Shown piece by piece: positions 10,784 to 22,838 of a DNA stretch of 64,000 nucleotides. How positions within the stretch are numbered: position 1 is the stretch's first letter; each line of letters begins with the position of its first letter. Under the pieces are notes generated by a model that saw nothing but the letters and a program-made list of their open reading frames with translations, ran no database searches and was not told where the DNA came from. The position numbers and the translations under genes are program-made. The DNA comes from Dactylis glomerata (taxonomy: Eukaryota > Streptophyta > Magnoliopsida > Poales > Poaceae), in NCBI GenBank assembly GCA_007115705.1, contig QXEO01000549.1:2221512-2285511 (forward strand), read 5' to 3'.

Positions 10784-13700
10784 TGTAGTGACCTCACCTT
10801 TTAAGGATGAAGATCCCTGTGCTTTTCAGTGCTAGTCCCTGGATCAAACGCTAGCACACACAGTTTAAGATGTAATATCAAGAAACAAGGGTCATTTTAT
10901 TACATCGCATGAACCAGCAATTACATAAAGAAACTTTACAATGCTCATAGCATAAAGCTTTCAGAGTTTACAATGAAATCAAAAATAGCGTGGAGTCCTT
11001 CTTCTTCATGTGCCACAAGCAAACATGCTACGGATAGACTCATAACCCTGTCGTACCTTTCTTATCGTCAAAACCCGCAACATGAAACATTGCAGCCACA
11101 AAGGGTCAATACACTTGAATTGTATTGGCAAGATGTCACTTTTGGGTGGACACAAATGGAACCTACCACTTAAATGAATATTTGGCTAAGTGGATCTTCA
11201 GGCTAAGCTTGCAGAAAAGCAATTGTTTATCCTACTTTTCAAAAGATCTCATTTTTCTTTTAAAACACTATTGGACACACTGGAATCCACCAGGTGCTCC
11301 TAGTTAATTATGCACACACAAGAATCCACCAGGTGTACATAATTATGATCACATAATAATCCCTTGTTAACCACTCAAGTTTTAATTTAAAGAAGTTGGG
11401 ATGAGGAGATTCTTGAACAGCTTCATAATCATGTCGCTCAAAATTGTCCGTAACCGGGGACATGGCTAAGTACTTAGTTTTAACACTCTGCAGAGGTGGT
11501 GCACTTTTTCCACAAGACTCAGTCAACCTCTTTTGCCATGATGCTCATTTTGCTCAAATGGCCAAGTGAAGACTAAGACGAGACCTTTTAGAAGCAATCC
11601 CTCAGACCAACCCGCACGCATTCCATCCTACAAATCACTACCACCCTCTGTCCGTCTGGCTGAGTTCTCGCAACTTAATTAGTCAAGACAGAGCCCATAT
11701 GACTCGTGGTTGCACTGGAAGCTTCACGACTTGAACATCTCCAATCTTTTTGTTCCTGGGTGGCCGTCCACAAGTGAGATACACACGACCGCCATAGAGA
11801 TGGATCCGGTGTAACCACTCAACATAAATCCATCTTAGCAATTTCCACCCAGGTGTTTCATTAACTTAGTTGTTTTCTTAGTTTTTGCAACACATAGTTT
11901 TCAAAATTAATAAAAGAACATGTGGAATCCCATCCACGAATTCTATAGCACAACTAAGCAATCTACACTTACGGTGTTTCTTCTAACAGGGTAATCAGGT
12001 ATATCCTAAATAGGAAATAGCAAGCCTAACAATCTACACATGCATACTATTAAAAGAAGAGAAACACTACATGCATAGTAAAACATCATTGGGAATTTTA
12101 TGAACAAGAGTGACACTTGCCTTAGAAATTCTGAAGATTGTACTTCTCTTAATCAATACACGTGGCTCTCCATACAACTATAAGATAGAAAGTAACACAA
12201 CCAAGGTTGGAAAAAGCGCTAGGCGTAAGCGAGGCGGTTGGCATTCGCCTAGTGCCTAGGCAGTGCTTAGGCGTCCTAGGCGTGGCCTAGGCGGTTATAA
12301 TTTTTGAACCATCAAGCATGCATATGGGCGATAATAGTGAACAAATATTAGTTTAGAGCATCTAAGTGAATAAACTATGAAAAATACCATTAGAATATGG
12401 CACATATGGATCGTTAGTGCAATATGACATAAATTTTTGTTTGGGAAGCCTATTTCTTAGTTGCACTACCTAGACTTCCGCTTATGCCCTAGGCGAGGCG
12501 TTTGTCCATCGCCTAGCGCTTAAGCGTGCCTAAGCGCTGCCTAGGCATCGCCTTTTCCAACATTGAACACAACATAAACACACCAATCAAGCAATATAAT
12601 CAAATAAGACAACAAGAGTGTTTATTTGTTTTAGCTTAGTCTTCAAAGTCTTAGTGATAATTGGACAAAAGATTGGGCATGAAGTTGACTTGATATGGAT
12701 GGAGAGAATGGCTAAGTCAAAGACTTCAAAGGATTGATGGGGGTTTTCTAGATTGTTAAGAAGTGTCAAACACTTAGTAAAAATAGCTTCAAGGAGATTC
12801 TTAGGCTTGGTTTGAGAAGTTGGATGAGTAATTTCTAAGTCATGAGGTCTAACACTTTCATCTTCTTGACTTGATCTCTCTTCTCTTGATCTTCTTGTCT
12901 TTCCTTCATCTCTTGTCTTCTCTTCAACTTCTTCTTTTTCCTTCATCTCCTTGTCTTCTCTTTCAACTTCTTGCTTTGCCTTCAACTCCTTGTCTTCTCT
13001 TCAACTTCTTCTCCATGGTATTGATATGGGAAAAACTTCTATGCCATAATGTTTGGATGGGGTGGTCAAAACACTTAGAAGAATTTAGATGAGATGGAGT
13101 TGATAGTTTGCACTAGGGTAAGGATAGAGAGTAGATTTTCACTAAGTCATGGTGGAGTGGAAGGTCACTAGGACTTAGGATATTTCACACCATTGGTAGA
13201 GTAGGACAATAGTCAAATAGCACAAAGTGCACAATAAGAATTTGGGACTTGATATTTTGCAAGGTACTCAAATAACACAACTATAGCTTGCAAAATAGGA
13301 TGAACTAGTGGAGTCAAATTTGAATGAGTATGAAAAGTGTGTGAAGTATTCTGGTGGTTTTCTATTATCAAGATAAGCAATTTTGCAAAAAGAATTATGC
13401 CTAAAATATTTATAGAATTAAATCTAGGAAGAAAATACTCAAATCCCCATTTGAATTTGAATACTTGAGAAAATTGGTTCAAATAATTTGTGCAGTGGTT
13501 CTACTGGATAGAGGACAATAATATGATCCTATTGCAAAAAGAATCAACTGCAAAGGATTTATAGATTTTGAACTATATCAAAAATACTCAAACTCTCATA
13601 TTCAAATTTGAATATTTTTAAATAGTTTGAAAATGAGATTTTATTTCAAAATTGTGTTCTGCACAATTTTAGGAGTTCAGGGACATCTTATTTGCAATTT

Positions 13701-15380
13701 TTGGATCAGTAGAACTCGAGATATGAATTTTACAAGATTTAAACCTATTCTGGCTATTTTAAATTATAAACAGAAACTTAACCTAACGTGGCGGTGACGT
13801 GGCAGACGCTGATTCGCTGGTACCGGTTCGGTCAGGGAACAGATTAGAGCTATCAGATCTAAGTGATGATGGATGGACCAGATCTAAACGTACCCCTTCG
13901 CATAAGTGATCTATCCTATGCCTCTAGATCTAGATCCAACGGTCATAGATGAAAGTGAGGGAGGGCTCACCTTGGGCTAGGGTTTGGACGCGTCACCGGC
14001 AAGGTTGCGGCTCACGAGTGGGCGATGGTGATGCTTCAGTGGTCTCCGGTGATGGCCAGATGGTCGACGAGAAGCGGCGTGATGAGGGAATGTCGAATCA
14101 GTGATCGATGTGTTCGTGCGCTTCCTGGAACAATGAGGAGAGCCGGCTGGAGGTTAGGACCTGTCGGTGAGGTCGTGGGCGCGGGCTTGCGCAATGTTTA
14201 CAGGAAGAAAATGGGGGCGACGACCTTACTGGGAGATAGGGGACGTCGAGGCGGCCACAGTGGCGAAGCAGGGGAGGCGAAGACGCTCTGGTGCTCCAGC
14301 AATCTCTCGCCAGAGTTTGCAGTGGCGGGCGGTGAGATCTGGCCGAGGACGAACCCGTCGATCTGGAGCGCAAGAGGACAGGAAAACATGTCAAGGAGGT
14401 GCGCAGAGATTACAGGGAGGTACTGGCGCAGTTAAGGGGTAAGAGAAAGGCCCGAGCTCACCGGAATCGTCGGAATCTACCGTCAGCAGTGGCGGCGCGG
14501 CGAGCTCTCGTTAGCGCAGCATGGCGGCTCTAGGGTTCAGAAGAGAGAGGGGAAATAGAGAGGAGAGGGAGGCACTTAATTAGGCACGGTCGGGGTGTTA
14601 GATTAGGATGGAAATCGGGCGAACTGAACCGAGGAAATCACGCAGTCTCTAGCGAGAATTTCAGACGGAGGTTGAAGATGGTGTTGGTGCTGACGGGTGG
14701 GACCCACTGTCAGTGAGAGAGAGGAAGAAAACTATGGTACCGGTTCGGGGTGGGGAGTTGGGCCATGGCCAAAACTGGCGCTGGGCCAAAAGGCTTCCCC
14801 GGGTCCATTTCTTTTTTTTTGTGTTCTTTCATTTTCTCTTTTATGTTTTTATATTTCTTTCATAACTTTTTCAATTTTGGTCCAAATTGATTCAAACCAA
14901 TTTCTAAAATTTGCTAAAATTCAAGGCAACAAATTAGGACAGTAATGAAACACACTTTTCATATTAAAACCAAATTTCAAGGAAACTTTATAAATTGGCC
15001 AAAAGGCTTTATTTTTATAATAGAAAATGGTTTGAAAATAATCCTTTTAAATTCAGAGAATAAACTTTATGAAAATAGCTTTTGAAATTTATTTTCAAAC
15101 ATACCTTTGGCATAGCAAACTTTATTTGATATAAAACCTTTTGTAAGTATTTACTTTGGAAATGAGTTTGCATAGGTTTTGGGTAAATGCAAATTAATAT
15201 TTTGAGATTCTATTTTCTCAAAAAGGTTCTTCAAGGAATAATAGAAAGTTTGAAATGGTTTTTCTAATAAGGCTTTTTGAATAAAGCAAAAAGTTTTAAT
15301 TCCTTGTTAAATTTCAATCAATACAACATACATGGTTCCTACTTTATTTATTTTTCACATTCCAAAATTTTGGGATGTGA
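10784..15380 (+). mobile_element. Element C: 4.6-kb non-coding LTR-like insertion (LARD/solo-LTR candidate)
   Basis: It interrupts the element A interior: sequence on both sides resumes the arrangement seen in E and G. It begins TGTAGTGACCTCACC, and the right end is near CATTCCAAAATTTTGGGATGTGA. There are no long ORFs; the GC-rich ORFs at 14.0-14.4 kb overlap on both strands and look spurious. Many blocks match element I at 60.4-64 kb. Length, TG start and lack of genes fit a solo LTR of a large retrotransposon derivative (barley Sukkula-like), which is inference. Clean TSDs are not visible; about 12 bp of target seem lost at the insertion site. Confidence 0.6.
12202..12565. mobile_element. 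hAT-type foldback MITE
   Basis: It is flanked by the 8-bp direct repeat AACACAAC (12194-12201 and 12566-12573). Termini CAAGGTTGGAAAAAGCG and, on the other strand, CAATGTTGGAAAAGGCG are inverted repeats. Inside each arm, GC-rich CCTAGGCG/GCGCTTAGGCG units recur and face each other, and the centre is AT-rich. An 8-bp TSD plus a CA-starting TIR is the hAT signature. It is 364 bp with no coding region, inserted in element C. Confidence 0.88.
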
Positions 15381-17533
15381 GACTCAACATAAAAGTAAAA
15401 GAAAGGCCCTTCGCAGAGGGAAGCAGGGATTAAGTATGTGCTAGAGCTTTTCATTTGTAAAATAGAGATAAAAAATGTTTTGAGAGGTGGTTGTTCTTTG
15501 TCAACGACTGGCAATGGGGTTCTTGCTATCTTCCATACTAAACAAGTTGAGAGGAGTTCCGAGTTCTTTGAAAAATTGGCACATACGTGCTCTTTTATAA
15601 AGCTTGGCACTCCTCCCCACTTTTCTTTTCACAAACCATGGCTAACCGAATCCATCGGGTGCCCACCAACTTTCACATACCATGGAGTGCCTTTTTTTCT
15701 TTTTTTATTCAGGTTGCAATGGTCTGACCAGCTCCCTTGCAAAATTAGTGACAAGCAGATGAAGCATGAAAGTCAAGGGGTACTTAATTCAATATGGAAG
15801 ACAGCAAACCCGACCACTACGTCCTCATGAGCTGAAAACAGTGTCACAAAATGAGAAGTATTTTGAAGGGTTTTTTGAAAGGTAGCACATGAAAATTTAC
15901 TTGGAATGGCTTGAAAATACCATGCATAGGAATTTATAGTGGACTCTTTGAAATAACTTGGTTTTTGGAGTTGGATGCATGAGAAGTATTCCCTCTTAGT
16001 ACAGATGAAGGCTAGCAAAAGACTGGGAGCGACCAACTAAGAGAGCAATAACGGCCATAATCATGCATAGCGACAAAAAATTATTAATCAAAGCATAAAG
16101 TGGTATCAGAAGTCAAAAACCAAATGATCATAGAGGCTTGAGCGACTGGTTTGTAGTCAAACATGGTGTGAACATGCGCCAAGTCAACCCAAATAAAGCA
16201 TCAAAGGAGAATACCATAATAATATGCTCCCATATAATAAAAACAACGCATGATTCTTTCAAAGGCACATTAAGCACTCTCAGTCATTTGAGACAATTTA
16301 TGCTACAACAATTACTACTAAGCATATAATCAAAATAACATCAAGCATGACATGCAAAAGTCTAAGCTACAGTCTAAACAAGCTCCCATTTGTACCACTA
16401 TAAGCATGAAACTTTTTACTCTTTTCCAACACCAATCAACCTTTTTGAAACAACTCTTAAAGATGAAAATCAATATAGACCAGAGGTCTAAACACACCTA
16501 GCTACAAAGAACTGAAAAGTTTTGAACAAAAATCAAGGCGAAAAACGAAAGCTAAACGCAGTACTAGAAAAAGAGAACACTCGTTGAACTATAAGAATGA
16601 GAACTAGATTGTTCTAGGCAATGAAAATGGAGTGTGCCTTCTCCAAAAGAAACATGTTGGGGTCCAACCATTTATTGCAGCAAAGAAAGAAAAAGAAAAC
16701 TGAAAATGAAAATAAAGACGCTCCAAGAAAAACACATAGATATGAAGCAATAAAAATATAGTGTCTTGAAAGATGACCTGGTATTTTGTTGATGAAGAAG
16801 GGGTGCCTTGGGGCATCCCCAAGGTTTGACACTTGTACTTATTGGATATTTCTTGGGGTGACATGGGAATCCCCAAGCTTGAGCTTTTGTCCATACTTCA
16901 TCTCATCTCATCATTCTCCTTTCCCTACACTTAAAAACTTCCTTCATACAAAACTTCACACAATTCTTATTAGCAACATTAGTGTATGCAAGATAGTAAA
17001 TCCACTCTTTGGTTCAGTTTCAACTCAAGTATAACACCCATTAAAACATTAGCTACTGTAGCAACTTCTCTCAAAAGTTCCATGATAAAAAGAACTCAAA
17101 AAGAAAGAGATCAAGAGGCAAATGCAAATAGTGGCAGAAATCTGTCAAAATAGAACAACTGGTAACAGTCGATTTTTTTGAAAGTCTTCTGTTGCTCAAA
17201 TCGAAAAGTGCAAAAATAATGAAAGTTAGACAATAACCTGGGGCATGTGCACAAGAAATATCAGATCAAAATGATGTTTTGGGAATTTTCACGAATGTTT
17301 ACGGTGCAGCGCAAAAATCTGTTTCAGGACAACAACTTCCCCAAATCTTACCTTCCTCCAATTAGAGGTTCTTCTTGGCACAAAAACAAAATAAAAATGA
17401 TAAGGAGAGGTCATTACAGTAGTAATAACTTCCAAGACTCAACAAAAAGAAAAATTATTGAAAAGAAAACATTGGGTTATCTCCCAAGAGTGCTTTTATT
17501 TAACACCTTTGAGCTAGGCGCAAAAAGTAGAAA
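15381..17533 (-). other. Element A interior, 3' non-coding half
   Basis: It is homologous to 24960-27400 (E) and 46344-48780 (G, opposite orientation). Degenerate PPT-like 14-mers lie at 16813 and 16867. Many short ORFs on both strands are not shared between copies. I see no RT, RNase H or integrase motif, so A never carried them or lost them before spreading. Confidence 0.75.
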
Positions 17534-19575
17534 TCAAGTATTTTTGAATGAAAGAGCATCAACTTCATAATTTGCTCTAAGGATAGAGTCAAAAAGTAAC
17601 TTCTTTCTCTTTCTAGGGAAGTGTTCCATACCTTTATTGAGTGGGAATTCATATTTAATGGTGCCTTCTTTTATATCAATAATAGCACCAACAGTTCTAA
17701 GAAAAGGTCTTCCCAAAATAATAGGACAAGAAGCATTGCATTCAATATCCAAAACAAGGAAATCAATAGGAACAAGGTTATTGTTAACCATAATAAGAAC
17801 ATCATTAATCCTTCCCAAAGGTTTCTTCTTATCAACATCACCAACAAGAATATCAAAATAACAATTTTCTAATGGTGGTAAACCAAGCATATCATAAATT
17901 TTTCTAGGCATAATATAAATACTTGCACCAAGATCACATAAAGCATTCCAATCAAAATCATTCACATTCATCTCAATGATGGGCTCCCAACCATCTTCTA
18001 ACTTTTTAGGAATAGAAACTTTTTGTTTCAACTTATCCTCTCTAATTTGCATGAGAGCATTCGTAATATGTTTTGTAAAAGCCACATTCATAGAATTAGC
18101 ATTAGGACTTCTAGCAAGCTTTTGCAAGAACAAAATTACTTCAGAAATATTGCAACCATCAACATCAAAATCATTAAAGGTAGTAGAACTACTGTCTTCC
18201 ATACTCCGAAAATTTTCAGCACTTTAATTAGAAAAAGTTTTTGTAGTTTTAGGCAATTTCGCACAAGGAGTAGGAATTTTCTCTACACCAATAAAAGTAG
18301 GAGGTGTGCTCGAATTTGAAACAACATCACTAGTGGTGGTAATAGTACAAACCTTCATATTGCTAGCCATCTCATCTTCTCTTTCCCACCTAGCTGCAAT
18401 TCTGCTAACATCCTAACATTATCATCAATTCTAACCAGAATGGCATTCAAAGTCTTGCTTTCTTTCACATAATGAGGCAAAACCTTTAGTTTTAGAAGTT
18501 CAACATCAAGAGCAAGTCTATCAACTTTAGAAGCAAGAACATCAATTTTACCAAACTTCTCCTCAACAGACTTATTAAAAGCAATTTGTTTACTAATGAA
18601 GTCCTTGAGCATGACTTCAAGATCAGAGGATGCTCCCCTATTGTTTCTGTAGGAATTACCATAACCATTACCATTAGTAGAAGGATACGGCCTATAATTG
18701 TTACTACCAACATTGTTCCTATACGCACTGTTGTTGAAATTATTATTTCTAATGAAGTTTACATCAACATGCTCTTCTTGAGCAACCAAAGAGGCTAAAG
18801 GAACATTATTAGGATCAACATGAGCTCTATCATTAACAAGCATAGCCATAATGGTATCAATCTTATCACTCAAGGAAGAGGTTTCTTCAACATAATTTAC
18901 CTTCTTACCTTATGGAGCTCTCTCGGTGTGCCACTCAGAATAATTTACCATCATATTATCAAGGAGCTTTGTTGCGGCGCCCAAGGTGATGGACATAAAG
19001 GTACCTCCAGCAGCTGAATCCAAGAGATTTCTTGAAGAAAAATTTAGTCCTGCATATATGGTTTGGATAATCATCCAAGTAGTCAGTCCATGAGTGGGAC
19101 AATTCTTTAACAAAGATTTCATTCTTTCCCAAGCTTGAGCAACATGTTCATTATCAAACTGGTTAAACCTCATAATATCACTTCTCAAAGATATAATCTT
19201 GGCAGGAGGATAATATTTTCCAATAAAAGCATCCTTTCACTTAACCCATGAATCAATACTATTTCTAGGCAAAGATAGCAACCAATCCTTAGCTCTTCCT
19301 CTCAAAGAGAAAGGAAACAACTTAAGCTTAATAATATCTCCATCTACATCCTTATACTTTTGCATCTCACATAGCTCAAAAAAATTGTTGAGATGAGTTG
19401 CAGCATCATCAGTACTAACACCAGAAAATTGCTCTTTCATAACAAGATTCAACAGAGCAGGTTTAATTTCATAAAAATTTGCCTCAGGAGCAGGTGGCGC
19501 AATAGGAGTGCAGATGAAATCATTGTTGTTTGTGCTAGTAAAGTCACACAACTTGGTGTTCTCAGGAGTACTCAT
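17534..19575 (-). pseudogene. Element A gag-protease pseudogene
   Basis: It starts at the minus-strand ATG 19575 (MSTPEN, matching MATPEN in E and G) and ends with a TAA at 17534-17536. At least four fragments, bounded near 19237, 18910-19188, 18355-18873 and 17534-18202, are separated by stops or frame changes. Gag landmarks FPFSLRGRAKDWLLSLP and QFDNEHVAQAWERMKSL remain. In the protease part the active site reads DLGASI followed by MPRKIYDML and later ILGRPFLRTVGAIID. DLGAS in place of DTGAS is usual for the Athila group. It is compared with the intact 687-residue ORF of element G; non-functional. Confidence 0.88.
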
Positions 19576-19743
19576 TCTAGCAAGACTAAAAGCAGATAGG
19601 CACAAATAACAACTATAAAGGAACTGATTTTTTTGTATTTCCGATAAAAAGATGCAAACAAAAATAAAGTAAAGAAAGTAACAAAACAATAACAAAGTAA
19701 AAAGATTGGAAGCGAGAGACTCCCCTTGCAGAAATCTTCTTTC

Positions 19744-19761
19744 TCCCCAGAAATGGCGCTA
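19744..19761 (-). other. Element A primer-binding site (tRNA-Asp), decayed
   Basis: The plus strand reads TCCCCAGAAATGGCGCTA, four changes from the tRNA-Asp 3' end TCCCCGGCAACGGCGCCA. Three of the four are G to A or C to T, consistent with decay of methylated cytosines. It lies six bases from the 5' LTR (19768). Confidence 0.75.
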
Positions 19762-19767
19762 AATGCT

Positions 19768-21365
19768 TGTTAGCGGTGCAAGCCACCCAGTTGGGAACCC
19801 CAAGAGGAAGGTATGATGAGCACAGCGGCAAGTTTCCCTCGATTGTGAAACCAAGGTTTAATCGACCAGTAGGAGAAAGAAACCACTTCTAAAGGTTGAT
19901 GCTAGCTGGCTTTTAGCAGGGCACACTACCGGCGTCAGCAGCAACTTGGAACCTGCACACAACACAACAAAAGTACTTTGCCCCAACTTGCAGTGAGGTT
20001 GTCAATCTCACTAGTTTGTTGTAAAAAAAGGATTAAACGTATTGTTGTGGTAATAGATGTTTGTTTGCAAGAAAGTAAATAATGCTTGTAAAAAGTAAAC
20101 GGTAATATATATGTAAAAGAATGGACCGGGGTCCACAGTTCACTAGAGGTGTCTCTCCATAAAGATAAATAACATGCTGGGTAAACAAATTACAGTTGGG
20201 CAATTGACAGAATAAAGAATGCATAGCAATGCATGTACATGTCATGAGGATCACTATGAGATTCACTTGGTTATTACAACATAATACATAGACCATAATC
20301 CAACTGCATCTATGACTAATAATCCACCCGTCGGATGTCATTCGAGCAACCGTTGGGTATTAAGTTGCAAGCAACAGATTATCGCCTTAAGCAAAGTGTG
20401 TAATGTAAACAATAAAAATTTCCTTGAACACAAGATTGTTTTTTTTCTCCCTAATAGCAACAGCACATCTATAACCTTAGAAGTTATTGTCACTCTCCGA
20501 GATTACTAGAGGCATGAACCCACTATCGAGCATAAATACTCCCTCTTTGAGTTACTAGCATCTACTCGGCCAAGATATCTACTAGCAACGGAGAGCATGC
20601 AAGATCATAAACAACATAGAGATGATAAATCAATAAATCAACTTGACATAGTACTCAATATTCATCGGATCCCAACAAACACAACATGTCGAATTACATA
20701 ACGATGATCTTGAGCATGATAGGAAGCTCACAAGATCTAAACATGAAGCACATGGAGGAGAAGACATCCATCTAGCTACTACTATGGACCCATAGTCCAA
20801 GGTAGACTACTGACGCATCACTCCGGAGGCAGGCATGGTGATGAAGAAGGCCTCCGGTGGTGATTCCCTTCTTCGGCAGGGTGCCAAGAAGAGCTTCTGG
20901 ACCCTCCCGATCTCGTGTCGACGATGGCAAGGCTTGTAGTATGTTTTCTGGAAAAGTGTTTGGGCCCTGAGGGTTTTTTCGATGAAGGGAATAAATAGGT
21001 GGAAGGGAGATGTCAGGAGGTGGACCAGGTGGTCGCACCACCTGGTGGTGCGGCCTAGGGGTGGCCCGCACCACAACCTGGTGTGGCTGCCCCTTGGTCC
21101 GCCTCCGGCTCTCCTTTGGACTCCTTCGTGTTAGGTAATTAGGAACTTCAGCTTTTGTTTTGTCCAATTCTGAGAATATTTCCTGTGTAACTTTTCTGAA
21201 ACACAAAAACAGCAAAAAATGGGAACTGGCACTGTGGCATCTTGTTAATAGGTTAGTTCCGGAAAATGCATAAAAAATGCCACGAAGTGTAAACAAAACA
21301 CAAAGCAAATGGTGTATAAACAAGCATGGAGCATAAAAAATTATAGATACGTTTGAGACGTATCA
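19768..21365 (-). repeat. Element A 5' LTR (1598 bp)
   Basis: TGTTAGCGG to ACGTATCA on the plus strand; it aligns along its full length with the split left LTR. The minus-strand start, GATACGTCTCAAACGTATC, contains a 7-bp inverted repeat (GATACGT/ACGTATC) shared with the other Athila-like copies. Confidence 0.9.
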
Positions 21366-21647
21366 CGCATAAGCTCGACAAGAGCTTCAAATCCTAGTCA
21401 CCGAGATTCGGGATAGGTGCACAGCTGCTGTGCCGGATCTTCAACATATAACTTGATAAGAACTCCAAATCTTGATATGTAACACATAAGCTTGACAAGA
21501 GCTTCAAATCCTAGTCACCGAGATTCGGGATAGGTGCACAGCAGCTGTGTCGAATCTTCAACATATAATTTTGACCACAAACTTCAAATCCTCTGATATG
21601 CCGGATATTTAACATGGAACTTCAAATCTTGATATTTCCTTTTGCAG
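21366..21647 (+). repeat. Tandem 117-bp repeats, copies 2 and 3, in the antisense-gene intron
   Basis: CGCATAAGCTCGACAAGAGC at 21366 and CACATAAGCTTGACAAGAGC at 21483 start two adjacent copies. Each continues CTTCAAATCCTAGTCACCGAGATTCGGGATAGGTGCACAGC-like sequence (in blocks) through GAATCTTCAACATATAA. Copy 1 is at about 2171. Element A landed at the boundary of two copies. The end is the intron's acceptor, CCTTTTGCAG, at 21638-21647. Confidence 0.8.
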
Positions 21648-21750
21648 TGCATGAACAATGAGCGCCGGGATATGTATCATCAGTTGCTGTGCAAGCACCA
21701 GAATCTATCCGATGAGCACAGCCATATTTGGCTTGAGCTGATGAAGAAAG
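21648..21750 (+). pseudogene. Tat-1 antisense gene, exon IV
   Basis: This 103-nt exon lies between acceptor TTTTGCAG and donor GTAACT (21751). It reads CMNNERRDMYHQLLCKHQNL and onward to LELMKK with no stop, and its last base starts the next codon (phase 1). Heptad-like spacing of Leu and Met with charged residues suggests the beginning of a coiled coil. Confidence 0.7.
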
Positions 21751-21869
21751 GTAACTTGGGCTGACACATACTTATATGCCAGATTACTTTTATCTTTGCA
21801 CTTGACTCTATTTTTGCTACCGACACATATCATTCTGCCGACACTTATTTTTTCTGCCGATATTTTCAG

Positions 21870-21923
21870 CTGCGGCGGATGAGCAAGTCACCGAGCTGCT
21901 GAAAAGGGTGAAGGAGCTCACTA
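21870..21923 (+). pseudogene. Tat-1 antisense gene, exon V
   Basis: This 54-nt exon has acceptor TATTTTCAG (ending 21869) and donor GTATGT (21924). Joined to exon IV it reads KKAAADEQVTELLKRVKELT, an uninterrupted amphipathic helix, and it leaves phase 1 for exon VI. Both junctions keep the frame, which is good evidence for real introns. Confidence 0.7.
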
Positions 21924-22046
21924 GTATGTCGACTCTTACTACCTTAAATCTTTAGCTGATATTCTGGACTTCAAATCCTCTTGCCTTTTCAGTTTCCAAC
22001 TTCAAATCTCGTGTACCTTTACTCTTTTGACTTCAAGTCCTCTCAG

Positions 22047-22333
22047 ATGAGAAAGCATCACTTGAAGCTCGCTACCGAGACTGCATCTCTGGGGCCGATG
22101 TTGCCAAGCAACTGGAAGAAAGGGACGCCGGCCACCTGGCCGAAATATCTAAGCTGAGAAGCCGAGTTGCAGAACTATTGGATGAGAAGGAGCAGAGGGA
22201 GGGCCAGCTGAAGAAGGCCCAAGACACACTTGTTATTTCTGAGGCCGAGGTATCCAGCTGCAAGAAGGAATTGCAGGCCCTAAAGGAACAAGCCACTAGC
22301 TAGGAGGTGGACATTGCCCGGCTAAACGTGGAT
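22047..22333 (+). pseudogene. Tat-1 antisense gene, exon VI (coiled coil), cut by insertion D
   Basis: Acceptor AAGTCCTCTCAG ends at 22046. Spliced to exon V it continues NEKASLEARYRDC, then a long Glu/Lys/Leu-rich coiled coil (ISKLRSRVAELLDEKEQREG and following) up to IARLNVD at 22333. One TAG lies at 22301-22303. The exon continues beyond insertion D with CTTGCCAATAA at 32386. Coiled-coil C-terminal halves are typical of this grass gypsy-type transposon protein family, as I know it. Confidence 0.7.
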
Positions 22334-22838
22334 TGATGCGGGCAGATAACCACCCAGTTGGGAACCCCAAGAGGAAGGTATGATGAGCACAGTAGCAAGT
22401 TTTCCCTCAGTAAGAAACCGAGGTTTATCGAACCAGTAGGAAAAAGCCAAACTTTAGAAGGTGATGCCTGCTAGCTTCGCGACAACTCTGGACAATTTAT
22501 AAGGCAACTCGTCCAGGGCTTTGCTTTGCACCAGCAGCAACATGGAACCTGCACACAACACAGCCAATTACTTTGCTCCCAACTTACGATGAGGTTGTCA
22601 ATCTCACTGGTTTGCTGTAAACAAAGGATTGAGCGTATCGAGTGGAAAGCAATAGTAGTATGCGAGAAAGTAAACAGTGTGTGTAAAGTAAATAGTAATA
22701 GCAATGTAAAGGAAATTGGATCGGGGTCCACAGTTCACTAGTGGTGTCTCTCCATAAGATAAATAACAACATGCTGGGTAAACAAGTTACAGTTGGGCGA
22801 TTGATAGAATAAAGATAACGTGCATATGTCACGAGGAT

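Larger units (their letters stand above)
2293..21365 (-). mobile_element. Element A: non-autonomous Athila-like LTR retrotransposon, complete but decayed
   Basis: The LTRs are 2293-10311 (about 1.60 kb once element B is removed) and 19768-21365 (1598 bp). Both start TGTTAGCGG and end ACGTATCA on the plus strand; the element reads on the minus strand. Flanks are CACAT (2288-2292) and CGCAT (21366-21370), a 5-bp TSD with one change. The interior has a PBS, a gag-protease pseudogene, a non-coding stretch and a PPT, but no RT or integrase. By eye, the first 370 bp of the two LTRs differ at about 20 sites. It sits in an intron of the Tat-1 antisense gene and is the oldest-looking Athila-like copy here. 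Confidence 0.9.

Noticed and set aside
12220..12560. Interspersed CCTAGGCG units, considered as a possible CRISPR-like or minisatellite array
   Set aside because: Units are inverted between arms, irregular in spacing, and enclosed by TIRs with an 8-bp TSD, so they are MITE arms.
14025..14442. Long overlapping ORFs on both strands in a GC-rich tract of element C
   Set aside because: Arg/Gly/Pro-rich frames open on both strands by composition, and the equivalent GC-rich tract of element I (63.4-63.9 kb) does not keep them.
2293..21365. A and D read at first as one large element with LTRs at 2.3 and 22.3 kb
   Set aside because: Separate TSDs, intervening antisense-gene exons (21648-22333) and different LTR tips show two independent insertions.
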